Below are positions 34,569 to 43,590 of a stretch of 64,000 nucleotides of DNA, piece after piece. Location of the stretch: NCBI GenBank assembly GCA_934271245.1, contig CAKQQY010000001.1:1-64000 (forward strand), given 5' to 3'. The notes below the pieces were generated by a model that saw nothing but the letters and a program-made list of their open reading frames with translations, had not been told where the DNA came from and ran no database searches. Position numbers and translations under genes: made by a program. Source of the stretch: an uncultured Clostridia bacterium. Lineage in GTDB: Bacteria > Bacillota > Clostridia > Christensenellales > Borkfalkiaceae. Every line of letters begins with the position of its first letter. Position 1 is the first letter of the stretch.

Positions 34569-34639
34569 TTCTTTCTCCTTTTAATGTAAAATGCAAAAAC
34601 CGTAACATTTATTTGCATTGAAAAGTTTCGCTTTTCCCT

Positions 34640-37429
34640 TTATTCCGATAATTCTTCCCAAACGGCGTATATTACCGTACCGACAGGCACCGAAGAGATT
34701 TCGTCCGCCCCGTACGCAACGTCGTTTGTTTCGGTATTCGTCGTCCACCCCTTAAACGCGTATCCGACTCTTTCGGGAGAAGAGATACCGTTTACCGCAG
34801 TTCCGTTTAATATTCCGTTCTCTTTTATTTCAACCGACTTTACGTACTCGCCGTCTTGCGAAAAGACGCAATTCCAGACAATCGGTCTGTAAGAAGAATT
34901 ATATTTGGTGTTCCAATCGGGCATTATGCCGCTCGCATCGGAATAAATCGTAGCGTTCAAACAGCCGTAAAACGCGTGAGATCCGATTTTTTCCACACTT
35001 GATTTAACGATAATCGAATTTACTCCGCTAAGCCCCTTAAACGCATAATTGCCAATTCCATTAAGAGAAGAAGGAAGAATTAACGTTTTTACCTTTTTCA
35101 TATCGTAAAACGCGTAATGTCCTATTTTTTCAACACCTTCGGCAAGCGAAATTTTCTCTATGTTAGGACAATTATAAAACGCTCTGTCACCTATTACTTT
35201 AAGTGAAGAAGGCGTATTTATCGACGTAAGCGTCTGGCAGTACGCAAAAGACGAATCTCCGATTTCTTCTACACCGTCGCCGAAATTCAATTCCGAGAGA
35301 GCGGAACATTTATAAAACGCTCTGTCCCCGACAACTTTTAACGAACTCGGGAAAGATACGCTTTTAAGATTACCGTTAGCGTAAAACGCACATTCGCCTA
35401 TTTCCGTTAATCTTCTGCCGAACGTAACTTCGCTAAGACTGATACAACCGTAAAAAGCATAATCGTCTATGTAAGATAGTTGAGTTCCCGAAGTTTTAAC
35501 GCTTTCAAGCGCAAAACACTTATAAAAAGCAGATCTTCCTATTCTTTGCAAACCTATAGGAAATTTAACGCTATATAACGAAACGCACTCGTAAAAAGTA
35601 TAATCTTCGATCTTTTTAAGGTTTGTACTTAAAGTAACCGTAACAAGGCTTGTACAACCGTAAAACGCGCCCTTTCCTATATATTTTGCATCGGAAAGAC
35701 CTTCGACGGTTTTTAACGTGCTGCATTTATAAAACGCGTAATCGGCAACGCCGACGGTATTTTTCTCAAAAGAAACCGACGACGACCACATACCGTTATA
35801 TCCTACGACCCAATTACCTGCGTATACGATACCGTAGTAATTCGGTTTATTCCAAAGCGCGGTATTTTTGAATGCGTACATACCTATCGACGTCACGGAA
35901 TCGGGAATAATAGAACTTCCTACCGTTTTGTTATCGAGCAATGAACAACCGTAAAAAGCGTAATCGCCTATTTGTTTCAATCCCTCGCGGAACATAATCT
36001 GCGTCAGACATTTACAGAAGAAAAACGCATACTCATCTACGATTTCCACGCTGTTGTCGTATGTTTCGATTTTCCAGATTTCCTTACCTTGAGAAAAGGC
36101 GTATTTACCTATAACTTTTAGAGTTGCAGGCGTATATATTTCGGCGAGTTTTTCCGTTTTTTCAAACGTATAATCCGCAATACCCACCGTTCCTTCTTTA
36201 AAAGAATCGAGATCCAAAACCGTTATTTCTTTTAAAGTTTCTTCTTTGCAATAAACCAGCCAGTTGTCGGCGTATATAAACTTTTCTCCGCTCGTATAAG
36301 CGTCCGTAAAAAACTTCGTCATAAAAAACGCATATCTGCCGACGTGCATTACAGATTCGGGTATCGTAACGCTTTCGAGTTTTATATCGTTATAAAAACA
36401 AGCGTAACCGATATCGCTTAATCCTTCGGGTAAAGTCAACGCCGTTATTTCGGAACAATCGGAAAAAGCGTATTCGCCTAAAACCGATAACGCGCCCTCA
36501 TCGGAAAAGACTATTTCCGTAAGCGCGGAACATTTACAAAAAGCGTTTTTACCTATTTCTTTTACGCTGTCGCCGATTTCAACCGACGTAAGCGCCGTAT
36601 TTGCCGTAAAAGCGTATTCCCCGACCGATTTCACCTTATCGGGAATTACAACGCTTTTAAGCGACGAACAATCGGAAAACGCGGAATTACCTATAACGGT
36701 AACATTTTCGGGAATTTCGACCGTTTCAAGCGAACGGCAATATGCAAAAACGTAATCGCTGAGTTCCGTTAACCCTTTAGAAAGGTATACCGAAGAAAGC
36801 GATCTGCACGATTGAAAAGCAGAAACACCGAGATAAGTAACCGCGTCCGACATTACGACGGAAGTTATTTTGGGGCAATTATAAAAAGCGTTATCCCCGA
36901 TATATGTAACGTTATCGCCGATTTCTATCGCTTTGACGCGCCCGCTTCCCTTGAATGCAGCGTCGGCAATACTCGTAACGGGTTTACCCCTGTATTCCGA
37001 TTCGATATATACCGTTTCCGACGCCGAACCCACCTTTGTTATTTCGTATTCGGTATTGTTTTTTACAAGAGTATAAATACATCCGGTTTCATAGTCTTTA
37101 TGAAAATTCAAAACAACAGACCATTCGGAATCAGTATAATTTTTCCCGTCGCCAACCGCTTTTATCGATATATCGTAATCGCCTTCCTGCAATTTGGAAA
37201 GATCATACGACGCTTTACGGGAAGTGTATTGTTTTTCTTCTCCCGTAGAAACGTTCTTCACGTTAACGGAATAATTCTTTGCGTTTTCGTCGAGTATCCA
37301 CGAAAGAACGTTATTTTCGTCCATCACTATGTTGACTGGAGTGGTAAGCGTTTGTTTGCCGCAAGCGGTAAACGAAAAGGATAAGACGGCTAAAAGCAAT
37401 ATGACAAATGTTAAACCGATTTTTTTCAC
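34640..37429 (-). CDS. BspA-type leucine-rich-repeat lipoprotein (929 aa)
   Basis: Lipoprotein signal ending FTAC (C23), then a fibronectin III-like domain (about 30-110) and a long array of LRR_5 (BspA/TpLRR) repeats of about 23 residues (pattern IGDNAFYNCPKITSVVMSDAVTYLG). The last 70 residues are an InlB B-repeat (GYAFKGWTTNTET...YAVW). Such proteins sit on the cell surface, and some bind host proteins or other bacteria. The start codon is GTG (CAC at 37427-37429) after AAGGAG. It follows the 931-aa von Willebrand gene by 60 bp. A TGCCG/CGGCA hairpin (37446-37471) lies just upstream of the ribosome-binding site. Confidence 0.9.
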   Translation of the reverse strand: MKKIGLTFVILLLAVLSFSFTACGKQTLTTPVNIVMDENNVLSWILDENAKNYSVNVKNVSTGEEKQYTSRKASYDLSKLQEGDYDISIKAVGDGKNYTDSEWSVVLNFHKDYETGCIYTLVKNNTEYEITKVGSASETVYIESEYRGKPVTSIADAAFKGSGRVKAIEIGDNVTYIGDNAFYNCPKITSVVMSDAVTYLGVSAFQSCRSLSSVYLSKGLTELSDYVFAYCRSLETVEIPENVTVIGNSAFSDCSSLKSVVIPDKVKSVGEYAFTANTALTSVEIGDSVKEIGKNAFCKCSALTEIVFSDEGALSVLGEYAFSDCSEITALTLPEGLSDIGYACFYNDIKLESVTIPESVMHVGRYAFFMTKFFTDAYTSGEKFIYADNWLVYCKEETLKEITVLDLDSFKEGTVGIADYTFEKTEKLAEIYTPATLKVIGKYAFSQGKEIWKIETYDNSVEIVDEYAFFFCKCLTQIMFREGLKQIGDYAFYGCSLLDNKTVGSSIIPDSVTSIGMYAFKNTALWNKPNYYGIVYAGNWVVGYNGMWSSSVSFEKNTVGVADYAFYKCSTLKTVEGLSDAKYIGKGAFYGCTSLVTVTLSTNLKKIEDYTFYECVSLYSVKFPIGLQRIGRSAFYKCFALESVKTSGTQLSYIDDYAFYGCISLSEVTFGRRLTEIGECAFYANGNLKSVSFPSSLKVVGDRAFYKCSALSELNFGDGVEEIGDSSFAYCQTLTSINTPSSLKVIGDRAFYNCPNIEKISLAEGVEKIGHYAFYDMKKVKTLILPSSLNGIGNYAFKGLSGVNSIIVKSSVEKIGSHAFYGCLNATIYSDASGIMPDWNTKYNSSYRPIVWNCVFSQDGEYVKSVEIKENGILNGTAVNGISSPERVGYAFKGWTTNTETNDVAYGADEISSVPVGTVIYAVWEELSE

Positions 37430-37489
37430 GTTCTTCTCCTTCTGTTGCCGAATATTTCGCTATGCACGGCATAATTTATTTTCAATAAA

Positions 37490-40285
37490 CTAATTTCCAT
37501 TTTTCTTTTCTCTGTATTCTTTAATAATTTCGTGCGGCCATTTAAACTTGAACTTACGAATCGCGACGTCGCATAAGAACAGAACGATCGCTATTATCAT
37601 AAACACAATTTTCGGGTCGAAATTTCTTACGAAATCCGTTACGAAACTATTGAAAATTTCTTCGGGGTCGTCAAGATCTTTAATTACTTCTCCGTTCCCT
37701 TTTTGAGCCCACGTCTTGAATTTATCGGCAAGAGCGTTTTGATCCGAGCAATACGTAAAATCGTACTCTTTAGAATAAGAGAAACTCTTATAAAACTCTT
37801 TAGCTGCCAGCAATTCTCCGTTTGCCGAACGTTTTTCGATAATAACTTTATACACGCCTTGCGACTTCAACACGAAATCGCATCTGCTGTAATTGTTTTC
37901 AATGCCGAACGCGGAAGAAACGTATTCGTTTTTCTTGCCTTCGGTTGTTACCGAATTAAGAGATATTTCGGGCTGTCCGTTTTCCGACAACTTTATCAAA
38001 CGACCGTTTATATATTCCCCGTTTTCAAGATTCGTGTACACGTCCAACCTGTTCGTGTAGTTCTGTTCGGTGAACACCGCGTTTATTTCGCTCGGTCTTA
38101 TATCTTCAATAGGCATAAGATTTTCTACAACGTTACGAATAAATCGTTTACCGCCGTCATCCGCCATAAACGCGCTCGACCAATTACCGCTCAAATCGCA
38201 CATGAAACTTCCTACGGTTCCTTTACCGAATTTCCATTGCGCGTAAATAGGAACGTTATAGTCGCCGGATAAAATCAAGTCGGCGTCCTTTTTGAGTTTT
38301 ACCCCGTAGAAACCGTCGAGCGACGCTTTCATTTTTAAGTTACCTTCTTCTTCGCTGCCGTAATCGACACCGTTAAATAAAGGCGAAGTAACGTCGTAAA
38401 CGGTAGGATAAAACGTTTCCATATTTACTTCGATAATATCGGGGGCTTTCAAATCTTCACGCATCAATCTTTCCAGCGTGCTCGTATCGGTTATAGCGTA
38501 CATTCTGCCATGGCCGAGTTCAGCCGCCGTTTTCATAGCCTGCGCTTCGGAAGAAGTCTCGCTGCTACCGATAAGTACTACCGACAAAGTAATGCTTGCG
38601 GCTTCGTTTTCGTAATTATCTTTAATAACGCTTTCATACTTTTCTCTTTCCGAAACCACACCGTCGGTAACGATGATTATATGGCGTTTGCTTATATTTT
38701 TCTCTGCCCTTAACATATCGCCGGCTTTTTGAATAGCGCCGGGCAGAACGGTTCCGCCGTTTGCTTCCTGAATAGATTCTATCGCGTCGACGATTTTTGC
38801 TTCCTGCGTTCTGCGAGTTAAAGGCAAAATAACTTCTTCGTTAGTATCGAGAGTCATTACGCCGATAAAATCGCGTTCGCTGAGCGCGTTAAGGCAGGAT
38901 TTGGCGCCGTCTACCGCGCATTGCAAAAAGGTCTTTAAGCCTGAACTATCCGTAGTCCCCATCGATCCCGAACGGTCGAGAATAATGACTACGCCTATAG
39001 GCGGCGTGTAATCGATAGCCTGAACGGGAAGAATCTGTTGATACACCGACCCTACCATATCTTTACGGACGTAGGAATGCGCTTCGCCGTTTTCGTCCTG
39101 ACCGCCAACGGTTAAAAGCCCACCGCCGTAAGTATTAACGTAAGCGTAAAGCGTTTCGCTGAAACCTTCGGGCATATCTTTATTTGCAATATTATTTAGT
39201 ATAACTTGGTCGTACGCTCTGAGTTCGTCAACGGTAATACCAACCAACTCATCGTCTCCGAGAATATTTTTATATTCTATTTCAAATTGATTTTCTTCTT
39301 CTAAAAGTTCTTTAACGGGAGTACACTCGTCTTCGTTTCTACCGAGCAGTAAAACCTTGTTAAATACTTCCAGATAAAAATAAGAAGTATAAACGTCGTT
39401 TTCAAAAAGAGTGCTTCCGCCCGAAGTAATTGCAAAATTCAATTCGTGCAAACCGCCTTCGTTAAACTTATGCCTTACGGTAACGAGTTGCGTTCCCTTA
39501 GAAAAATCTACCGACGATAACGACCCTTCCGAATCCGTTTCGTTGTCGGTTAAAGAAAGGGATAGATTTCCTTCCGTGTTGGCGGCAACGGTAACGACGA
39601 TATTCACTTCTTCGTTTACCTTAACGTGATAATCGGGAAGCGTTACGTCTAATATTTCGACGTCATCTTTTTCGTAAGAAGAAGGAACGTTAACCACGTC
39701 GACTTTAATTCCGCTTGCGGAAACCGCCCTGATTACGGAAGAAGCGTCTTTATCCGTTTCTTTTCCGTCGGTAATAAGAACGATTTTAGACGTTTCGGGG
39801 TTACTGAACAAATCTTTAGTAAAAAGCAATGCGTCCGCAACGTTTGTAGCGCCGGTATCCGGTAAATCGGCAGATAAATACGTATCGAAAATATCTTCGA
39901 TTTTATCCGTCAAAGGAACGGCGTATTTCTGATCGAAACCGAACGTAACGATACCGACTTTATATGAATCGTATTTGCTTTGTCTTAAAACAGTTTCGAT
40001 AAAATCGTTTCTCTTTTCTTCGGATTGATTTTCCGTATCGGAAACGTCCACTAAGAGTATGATTTCGTTTTTCTCGTTCGGTACGGAATATTCGATAGAA
40101 AATCCCGACAAAACCAAAACGCTTAACGTAACGACGGTTAAGTGCAGAATCAACGGAATAATTCTGTTTCTAGTTCTTCTGAATCTTTTCGGTATTCTGA
40201 AATACGGTACAAAAGTTAATACAACCAACGGTACCAGGAACAACAAAAACCAAGGAGAAGAAAAAATAACTGTTAAACTTTTCAT
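37490..40285 (-). CDS. Membrane protein with two von Willebrand A domains
   Basis: A 931-aa protein. Two N-terminal helices (about 8-29 and 43-62) are followed by a first VWA domain whose metal site reads DVSDT, then a glutamine amidotransferase-like domain (about 310-420, VLLLGRNEDE...GGGLLTVGGQDE) and a second VWA domain with a perfect metal site DRSGSMG near residue 435-441. One C-terminal helix near 890-912 precedes a basic tail, so most of the protein is probably outside the cell. Such proteins occur with BatA-type partners, usually beside MoxR ATPases, which are missing here. It lies 14 bp downstream of the BatA-like gene. Confidence 0.85.
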   Translation of the reverse strand: MKSLTVIFSSPWFLLFLVPLVVLTFVPYFRIPKRFRRTRNRIIPLILHLTVVTLSVLVLSGFSIEYSVPNEKNEIILLVDVSDTENQSEEKRNDFIETVLRQSKYDSYKVGIVTFGFDQKYAVPLTDKIEDIFDTYLSADLPDTGATNVADALLFTKDLFSNPETSKIVLITDGKETDKDASSVIRAVSASGIKVDVVNVPSSYEKDDVEILDVTLPDYHVKVNEEVNIVVTVAANTEGNLSLSLTDNETDSEGSLSSVDFSKGTQLVTVRHKFNEGGLHELNFAITSGGSTLFENDVYTSYFYLEVFNKVLLLGRNEDECTPVKELLEEENQFEIEYKNILGDDELVGITVDELRAYDQVILNNIANKDMPEGFSETLYAYVNTYGGGLLTVGGQDENGEAHSYVRKDMVGSVYQQILPVQAIDYTPPIGVVIILDRSGSMGTTDSSGLKTFLQCAVDGAKSCLNALSERDFIGVMTLDTNEEVILPLTRRTQEAKIVDAIESIQEANGGTVLPGAIQKAGDMLRAEKNISKRHIIIVTDGVVSEREKYESVIKDNYENEAASITLSVVLIGSSETSSEAQAMKTAAELGHGRMYAITDTSTLERLMREDLKAPDIIEVNMETFYPTVYDVTSPLFNGVDYGSEEEGNLKMKASLDGFYGVKLKKDADLILSGDYNVPIYAQWKFGKGTVGSFMCDLSGNWSSAFMADDGGKRFIRNVVENLMPIEDIRPSEINAVFTEQNYTNRLDVYTNLENGEYINGRLIKLSENGQPEISLNSVTTEGKKNEYVSSAFGIENNYSRCDFVLKSQGVYKVIIEKRSANGELLAAKEFYKSFSYSKEYDFTYCSDQNALADKFKTWAQKGNGEVIKDLDDPEEIFNSFVTDFVRNFDPKIVFMIIAIVLFLCDVAIRKFKFKWPHEIIKEYREKKNGN

Positions 40286-40299
40286 TTTCTCATTCCCCC

Positions 40300-42243
40300 T
40301 TAATTACCTTCTCTCGTTTGCAAGAACCATTCGATAAGTTCTATTACAACAAGCGCGAGCGCGAAATACATCAATAAATCGATATAGAAATTATTTTCGT
40401 CTTCAACGCCGTACGGGTCTGACAATCCGTCTAAAACGGCGCGAATATTACTTTCCGAAGAAGGTATTCTAACGTAAATGCTTTCCGTTACCAATTTTCC
40501 GAAATAGGTTGTCTGCATTATGTCGTACGTACCAGGTAAATCAAGATCGAGTATTGCGGGAAACTCGTCGAATATCTTTTCGACGTTACCCGAAACAGAC
40601 AAGTTTTCACCGCGGGTATTAAGGTTTACTTTCTCGTTGACTTCGAAAGAATTCCCCTTAACGATTGCCGGCATAAAGTAATTTACGAGATTTTTTAATA
40701 ATATGGCGTTTTCGGGCATAATACCCAGATTTGAATAATGATAACTGAAAGAAATGACGGCTATTTTTTGAGAGCCTTCGTTTTTAACGAGCAGAACAGG
40801 ACTGCCGTTACAAGACAGAACTTCTTCATATCCCGAGTCGTGGCGTTCTATTTTTATATATCTGCTTATCTCTATCAGTCCGCTGTTAACACCCTTTAAC
40901 ACTTCGTGCGGAGTTTCTTCCGTCAGAGCAATCATCTGCGCTCTGAAATCGACTTCATCCCCTATTGTTAATCCGCTACCTGCGGGAGAACTATAAGGAT
41001 TGATAAGCAGAACGGCGCCGTCGGCAGGCAATTCGTCGGGCATTCTGTGTTCGTATATGTATAAATCATAACCTTCGGTAGCGGGTGCGTTTCCGACTTT
41101 TACTTCGTCGAAAACAACGTCGTACCAGTCTGCCACGAACGATTTGATTTTGTAGAAAGCACCCGGAACGAACGTTTCGGGCATAGCGCTTGCGTATTGA
41201 ATTTTTAAAGGTTCTTTTTGTCCGCCGTAAATATAAAAGGTATCGTCGTCAACAAAGGAATCTTCTTCGTTGATTTTCACCATTACGCGTTGATACGAAT
41301 ATAACGCGTCAATCGGATAAACCGTAACGTTTTCGCCTTCCTGCTCTTCGTCGACGTACGCTTGGTTTTTGAATATAATTCTTTGAGAAACACCGTCGGG
41401 ACAAGCGACGATAGATTTATAGGAAAAAACCGAACCGACTTCGGTTTTATCGGCTGTGTTAGCGCCGCTTATTTCTATTTCCACTTCGATTTCTCTGCTT
41501 CTTCCGTAACATGCAACGTCTACGTAAAAAGTGAAATAGTTATCTTCGACTTCGGCGTACGCATTTAAAATTCCCGCGTTCCATTCTTCTTCGCTTGAAA
41601 CGTTTTCGATTTTAATCGAAGAAGGTACGAAAGAATAAGTATTATCGGTAAAAATATAGATTTTTGCGTCTGGATTGTCCACGAGAACGTCTTCACAAAT
41701 GGAAATGGCCCCGTCAATATCGGATACGCCGTACGAGCAACCGTTATTCTCCACAAGTTCGTTTATTTTTTCGTTTACAACGTTATTGCTTTCGGATTCC
41801 GCTCTTTGAACGAGATAATACGGATTATTATTTGCTACTATTACCGACATAATTCCGTTTTTGGCAAACGTATCTTCCGATAACTTAACGATTTTTTCCG
41901 TCGCGCGTTCGAAGCGAGAATATCCGTCGTTTATGGCGCGCATGCTTGCGGAAGAATCGAGTATCGCGATAACTTCGCTTTGATCTGTTTGTTCTTTTAT
42001 AACTTTATTCGGTTCAGCCAAAATCAACGCGCTTAAAGCAATAATCGAAATCTGACAGATAATTATCAAAAGATTACGAAGTCTGCTTATCGGAACACGT
42101 TTTTTCTTATATTTTAGACTTAATTTCCAAATATAAGTACTTGAAACACTTTTTTGTTGGAAATTTGGTTTTATTATATAAATAATTATTAAAATTATTA
42201 TTCCGATTAGCCCGAGAAGTCCCAAAGGCGCCAACAATTTCAT
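40300..42243 (-). CDS. BatA-like membrane protein with von Willebrand A domain
   Basis: A 647-aa protein. The N-terminus has the BatA pattern: a helix (4-24), a basic loop with KKKRVPISRLRNLLI, and a second helix (58-80). The VWA domain begins VIAILDSSASMRAI (metal site DSSAS, about 91-97). The rest is a beta-rich and amidotransferase-like extracellular part, and one helix closes the protein (ALALVVIELIEWFLQ). Family members act in cell-envelope stress or complex assembly, but their exact role is unclear. The ribosome-binding site is weak (GTGGG). A terminator-like hairpin upstream separates it from the 364-aa gene, so it may have its own promoter. Confidence 0.85.
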   Translation of the reverse strand: MKLLAPLGLLGLIGIIILIIIYIIKPNFQQKSVSSTYIWKLSLKYKKKRVPISRLRNLLIIICQISIIALSALILAEPNKVIKEQTDQSEVIAILDSSASMRAINDGYSRFERATEKIVKLSEDTFAKNGIMSVIVANNNPYYLVQRAESESNNVVNEKINELVENNGCSYGVSDIDGAISICEDVLVDNPDAKIYIFTDNTYSFVPSSIKIENVSSEEEWNAGILNAYAEVEDNYFTFYVDVACYGRSREIEVEIEISGANTADKTEVGSVFSYKSIVACPDGVSQRIIFKNQAYVDEEQEGENVTVYPIDALYSYQRVMVKINEEDSFVDDDTFYIYGGQKEPLKIQYASAMPETFVPGAFYKIKSFVADWYDVVFDEVKVGNAPATEGYDLYIYEHRMPDELPADGAVLLINPYSSPAGSGLTIGDEVDFRAQMIALTEETPHEVLKGVNSGLIEISRYIKIERHDSGYEEVLSCNGSPVLLVKNEGSQKIAVISFSYHYSNLGIMPENAILLKNLVNYFMPAIVKGNSFEVNEKVNLNTRGENLSVSGNVEKIFDEFPAILDLDLPGTYDIMQTTYFGKLVTESIYVRIPSSESNIRAVLDGLSDPYGVEDENNFYIDLLMYFALALVVIELIEWFLQTREGN

Positions 42244-42342
42244 AATTTAAATACCCACTTTTTCTCTGAATACGTAACGATAACCTATAATAATCCTTGC
42301 GTATCGCTTTTATCTACTGATTACATAAATCGATAAACGTAT

Positions 42343-42392
42343 AAAACGAATATACGGGCAAACATAAATTATGGTTTGCCCTATTCGTTTTT
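42343..42392. terminator. Long intergenic hairpin, probable terminator
   Basis: Inner stem GGGCAAAC/GTTTGCCC (42356-42363 with 42374-42381) and outer stem AAACGAATA/TATTCGTTT around it; T-rich on both strands. It lies between the 364-aa gene and the BatA-like gene and would end transcripts from the 2669-aa gene side. No second gene is visible in 42244-42460. Confidence 0.7.
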
Positions 42393-42460
42393 TGTTTAAC
42401 ACATAAAATAATTTTTCGGATGACCCGTACAAAAATAATCGTTAACGAGTACCGAAGCGA

Positions 42461-43504
42461 CTATTTTGCAATAGTCTTAAAATACTCGTATATAAGTTCT
42501 TTTTCTTCTTCCGTCCACCCTTGTTCTTTAGCCATTCTTTCAATGGCTTCTTCATAGGCGTTTTTATAAACCTGACCGCCGTAATACGTTTCGCCGTCAA
42601 AGACCTGGTTATGATCTTCGTAAACGCCGCCTGCGCCGGGTGACGGTTTTCCGGAATCGCTTTCTTCGCCTTCGCCGCCTTCCTTATAATCCGTAGGAAG
42701 TACTTCGGGAACGTCCCCGTCCGAAGGAGTGTCGCCGTTACCGTCAAGTTCGCTTATCGGCATAAACACGGCGTTATAAGTTACGTTCGAAATTATATAG
42801 GAATCTAACCGATAAGGATTATCGAAGCCGTCCGACCATTTAACGAAAGCAAACCCGTCTTCGGGAATAGCGATTACGGGCGAAGCGCTCGAACCTTCTT
42901 CTACGACCTGGAAAATTTCGCCGTCGATATATCCTTCGCCGGACAAAACTTCGTAAGAAACTTCAAATTGCTTTTTAACTTTATCGTCGTCTTTACCGCC
43001 TATAACTTCGGAGCCGTCGCCTATGATTCCGTTTGCCGAAAGAGCGGACACGGTCGTCATTCCGATACCGAACGCTGCGGTAACTATAAGACAAATTATG
43101 CACGGAACCGATATTGCTATTTTGATAAGTTTTTCGGTTATACCATTGGCTTTAAGCGTCCTGACGGTTTCTTCTCTCTGAATTTTATAAATTTCCGATT
43201 CTTCGTTACGGAATTGCGCCATTGTAAGGACGCGTTCTTCAAGTCCTAATTCGTCGATTCGTTTCGCCACTTTTTTTATAGACGTACGGTATTTTAAAAA
43301 GAAAGATAACGCCCCTGCCACTGCGGCAATGACGACGAATACTATTGCTCCCACCCAGACCGCTTTATAATCGGTCATCCAGGCGATAAATTCAAAAATA
43401 AGAAGTCCGGCAAATCCGAAAATACTACCGAAAATCGCAGATCTTAAAACTGCTTCGATAGTCAATTTAGAACGGTATTTTTTTAACATATTGTTTATAT
43501 CCAT
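42461..43504 (-). CDS. DUF4175-like membrane protein with a divergent B-repeat
   Basis: A 347-aa protein from the ATG at 43502-43504, which has AAAGGAG upstream; a longer frame to 43555 lacks one. It has paired N-terminal helices (about 20-70), a helical region with KKVAKRIDELGLEERVLTMAQ like that of DUF4175 proteins that accompany BatA genes, a third helix near 125-150, then an extracellular part. That part includes a divergent InlB B-repeat (DGFAFVKWSDGFDNPYR...YNAVF), followed by an acidic, glycine-rich linker and a short helix. I cannot assign a function. It follows the giant LRR gene by 86 bp. Confidence 0.65.
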   Translation of the reverse strand: MDINNMLKKYRSKLTIEAVLRSAIFGSIFGFAGLLIFEFIAWMTDYKAVWVGAIVFVVIAAVAGALSFFLKYRTSIKKVAKRIDELGLEERVLTMAQFRNEESEIYKIQREETVRTLKANGITEKLIKIAISVPCIICLIVTAAFGIGMTTVSALSANGIIGDGSEVIGGKDDDKVKKQFEVSYEVLSGEGYIDGEIFQVVEEGSSASPVIAIPEDGFAFVKWSDGFDNPYRLDSYIISNVTYNAVFMPISELDGNGDTPSDGDVPEVLPTDYKEGGEGEESDSGKPSPGAGGVYEDHNQVFDGETYYGGQVYKNAYEEAIERMAKEQGWTEEEKELIYEYFKTIAK

Positions 43505-43528
43505 AATAACCGTCTCCTTTTTTGTTTT

Positions 43529-43576
43529 TACGCAATCCCCCGCTTTGCTTTTCACAAAGCGGGTTCATTTTGCGTA
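43529..43576 (-). other. Structured element between two genes
   Basis: Nested stems: TACGCAA/TTGCGTA outside (43529-43535 with 43570-43576) and CCCGCTTTG/CAAAGCGGG inside (43539-43547 with 43555-43563). On the minus strand no T run follows, so it looks less like a terminator than an RNA-stability or processing element between the giant lipoprotein gene and the 347-aa gene. Confidence 0.6.
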
Positions 43577-43590
43577 TCAGTATTGTTTTT

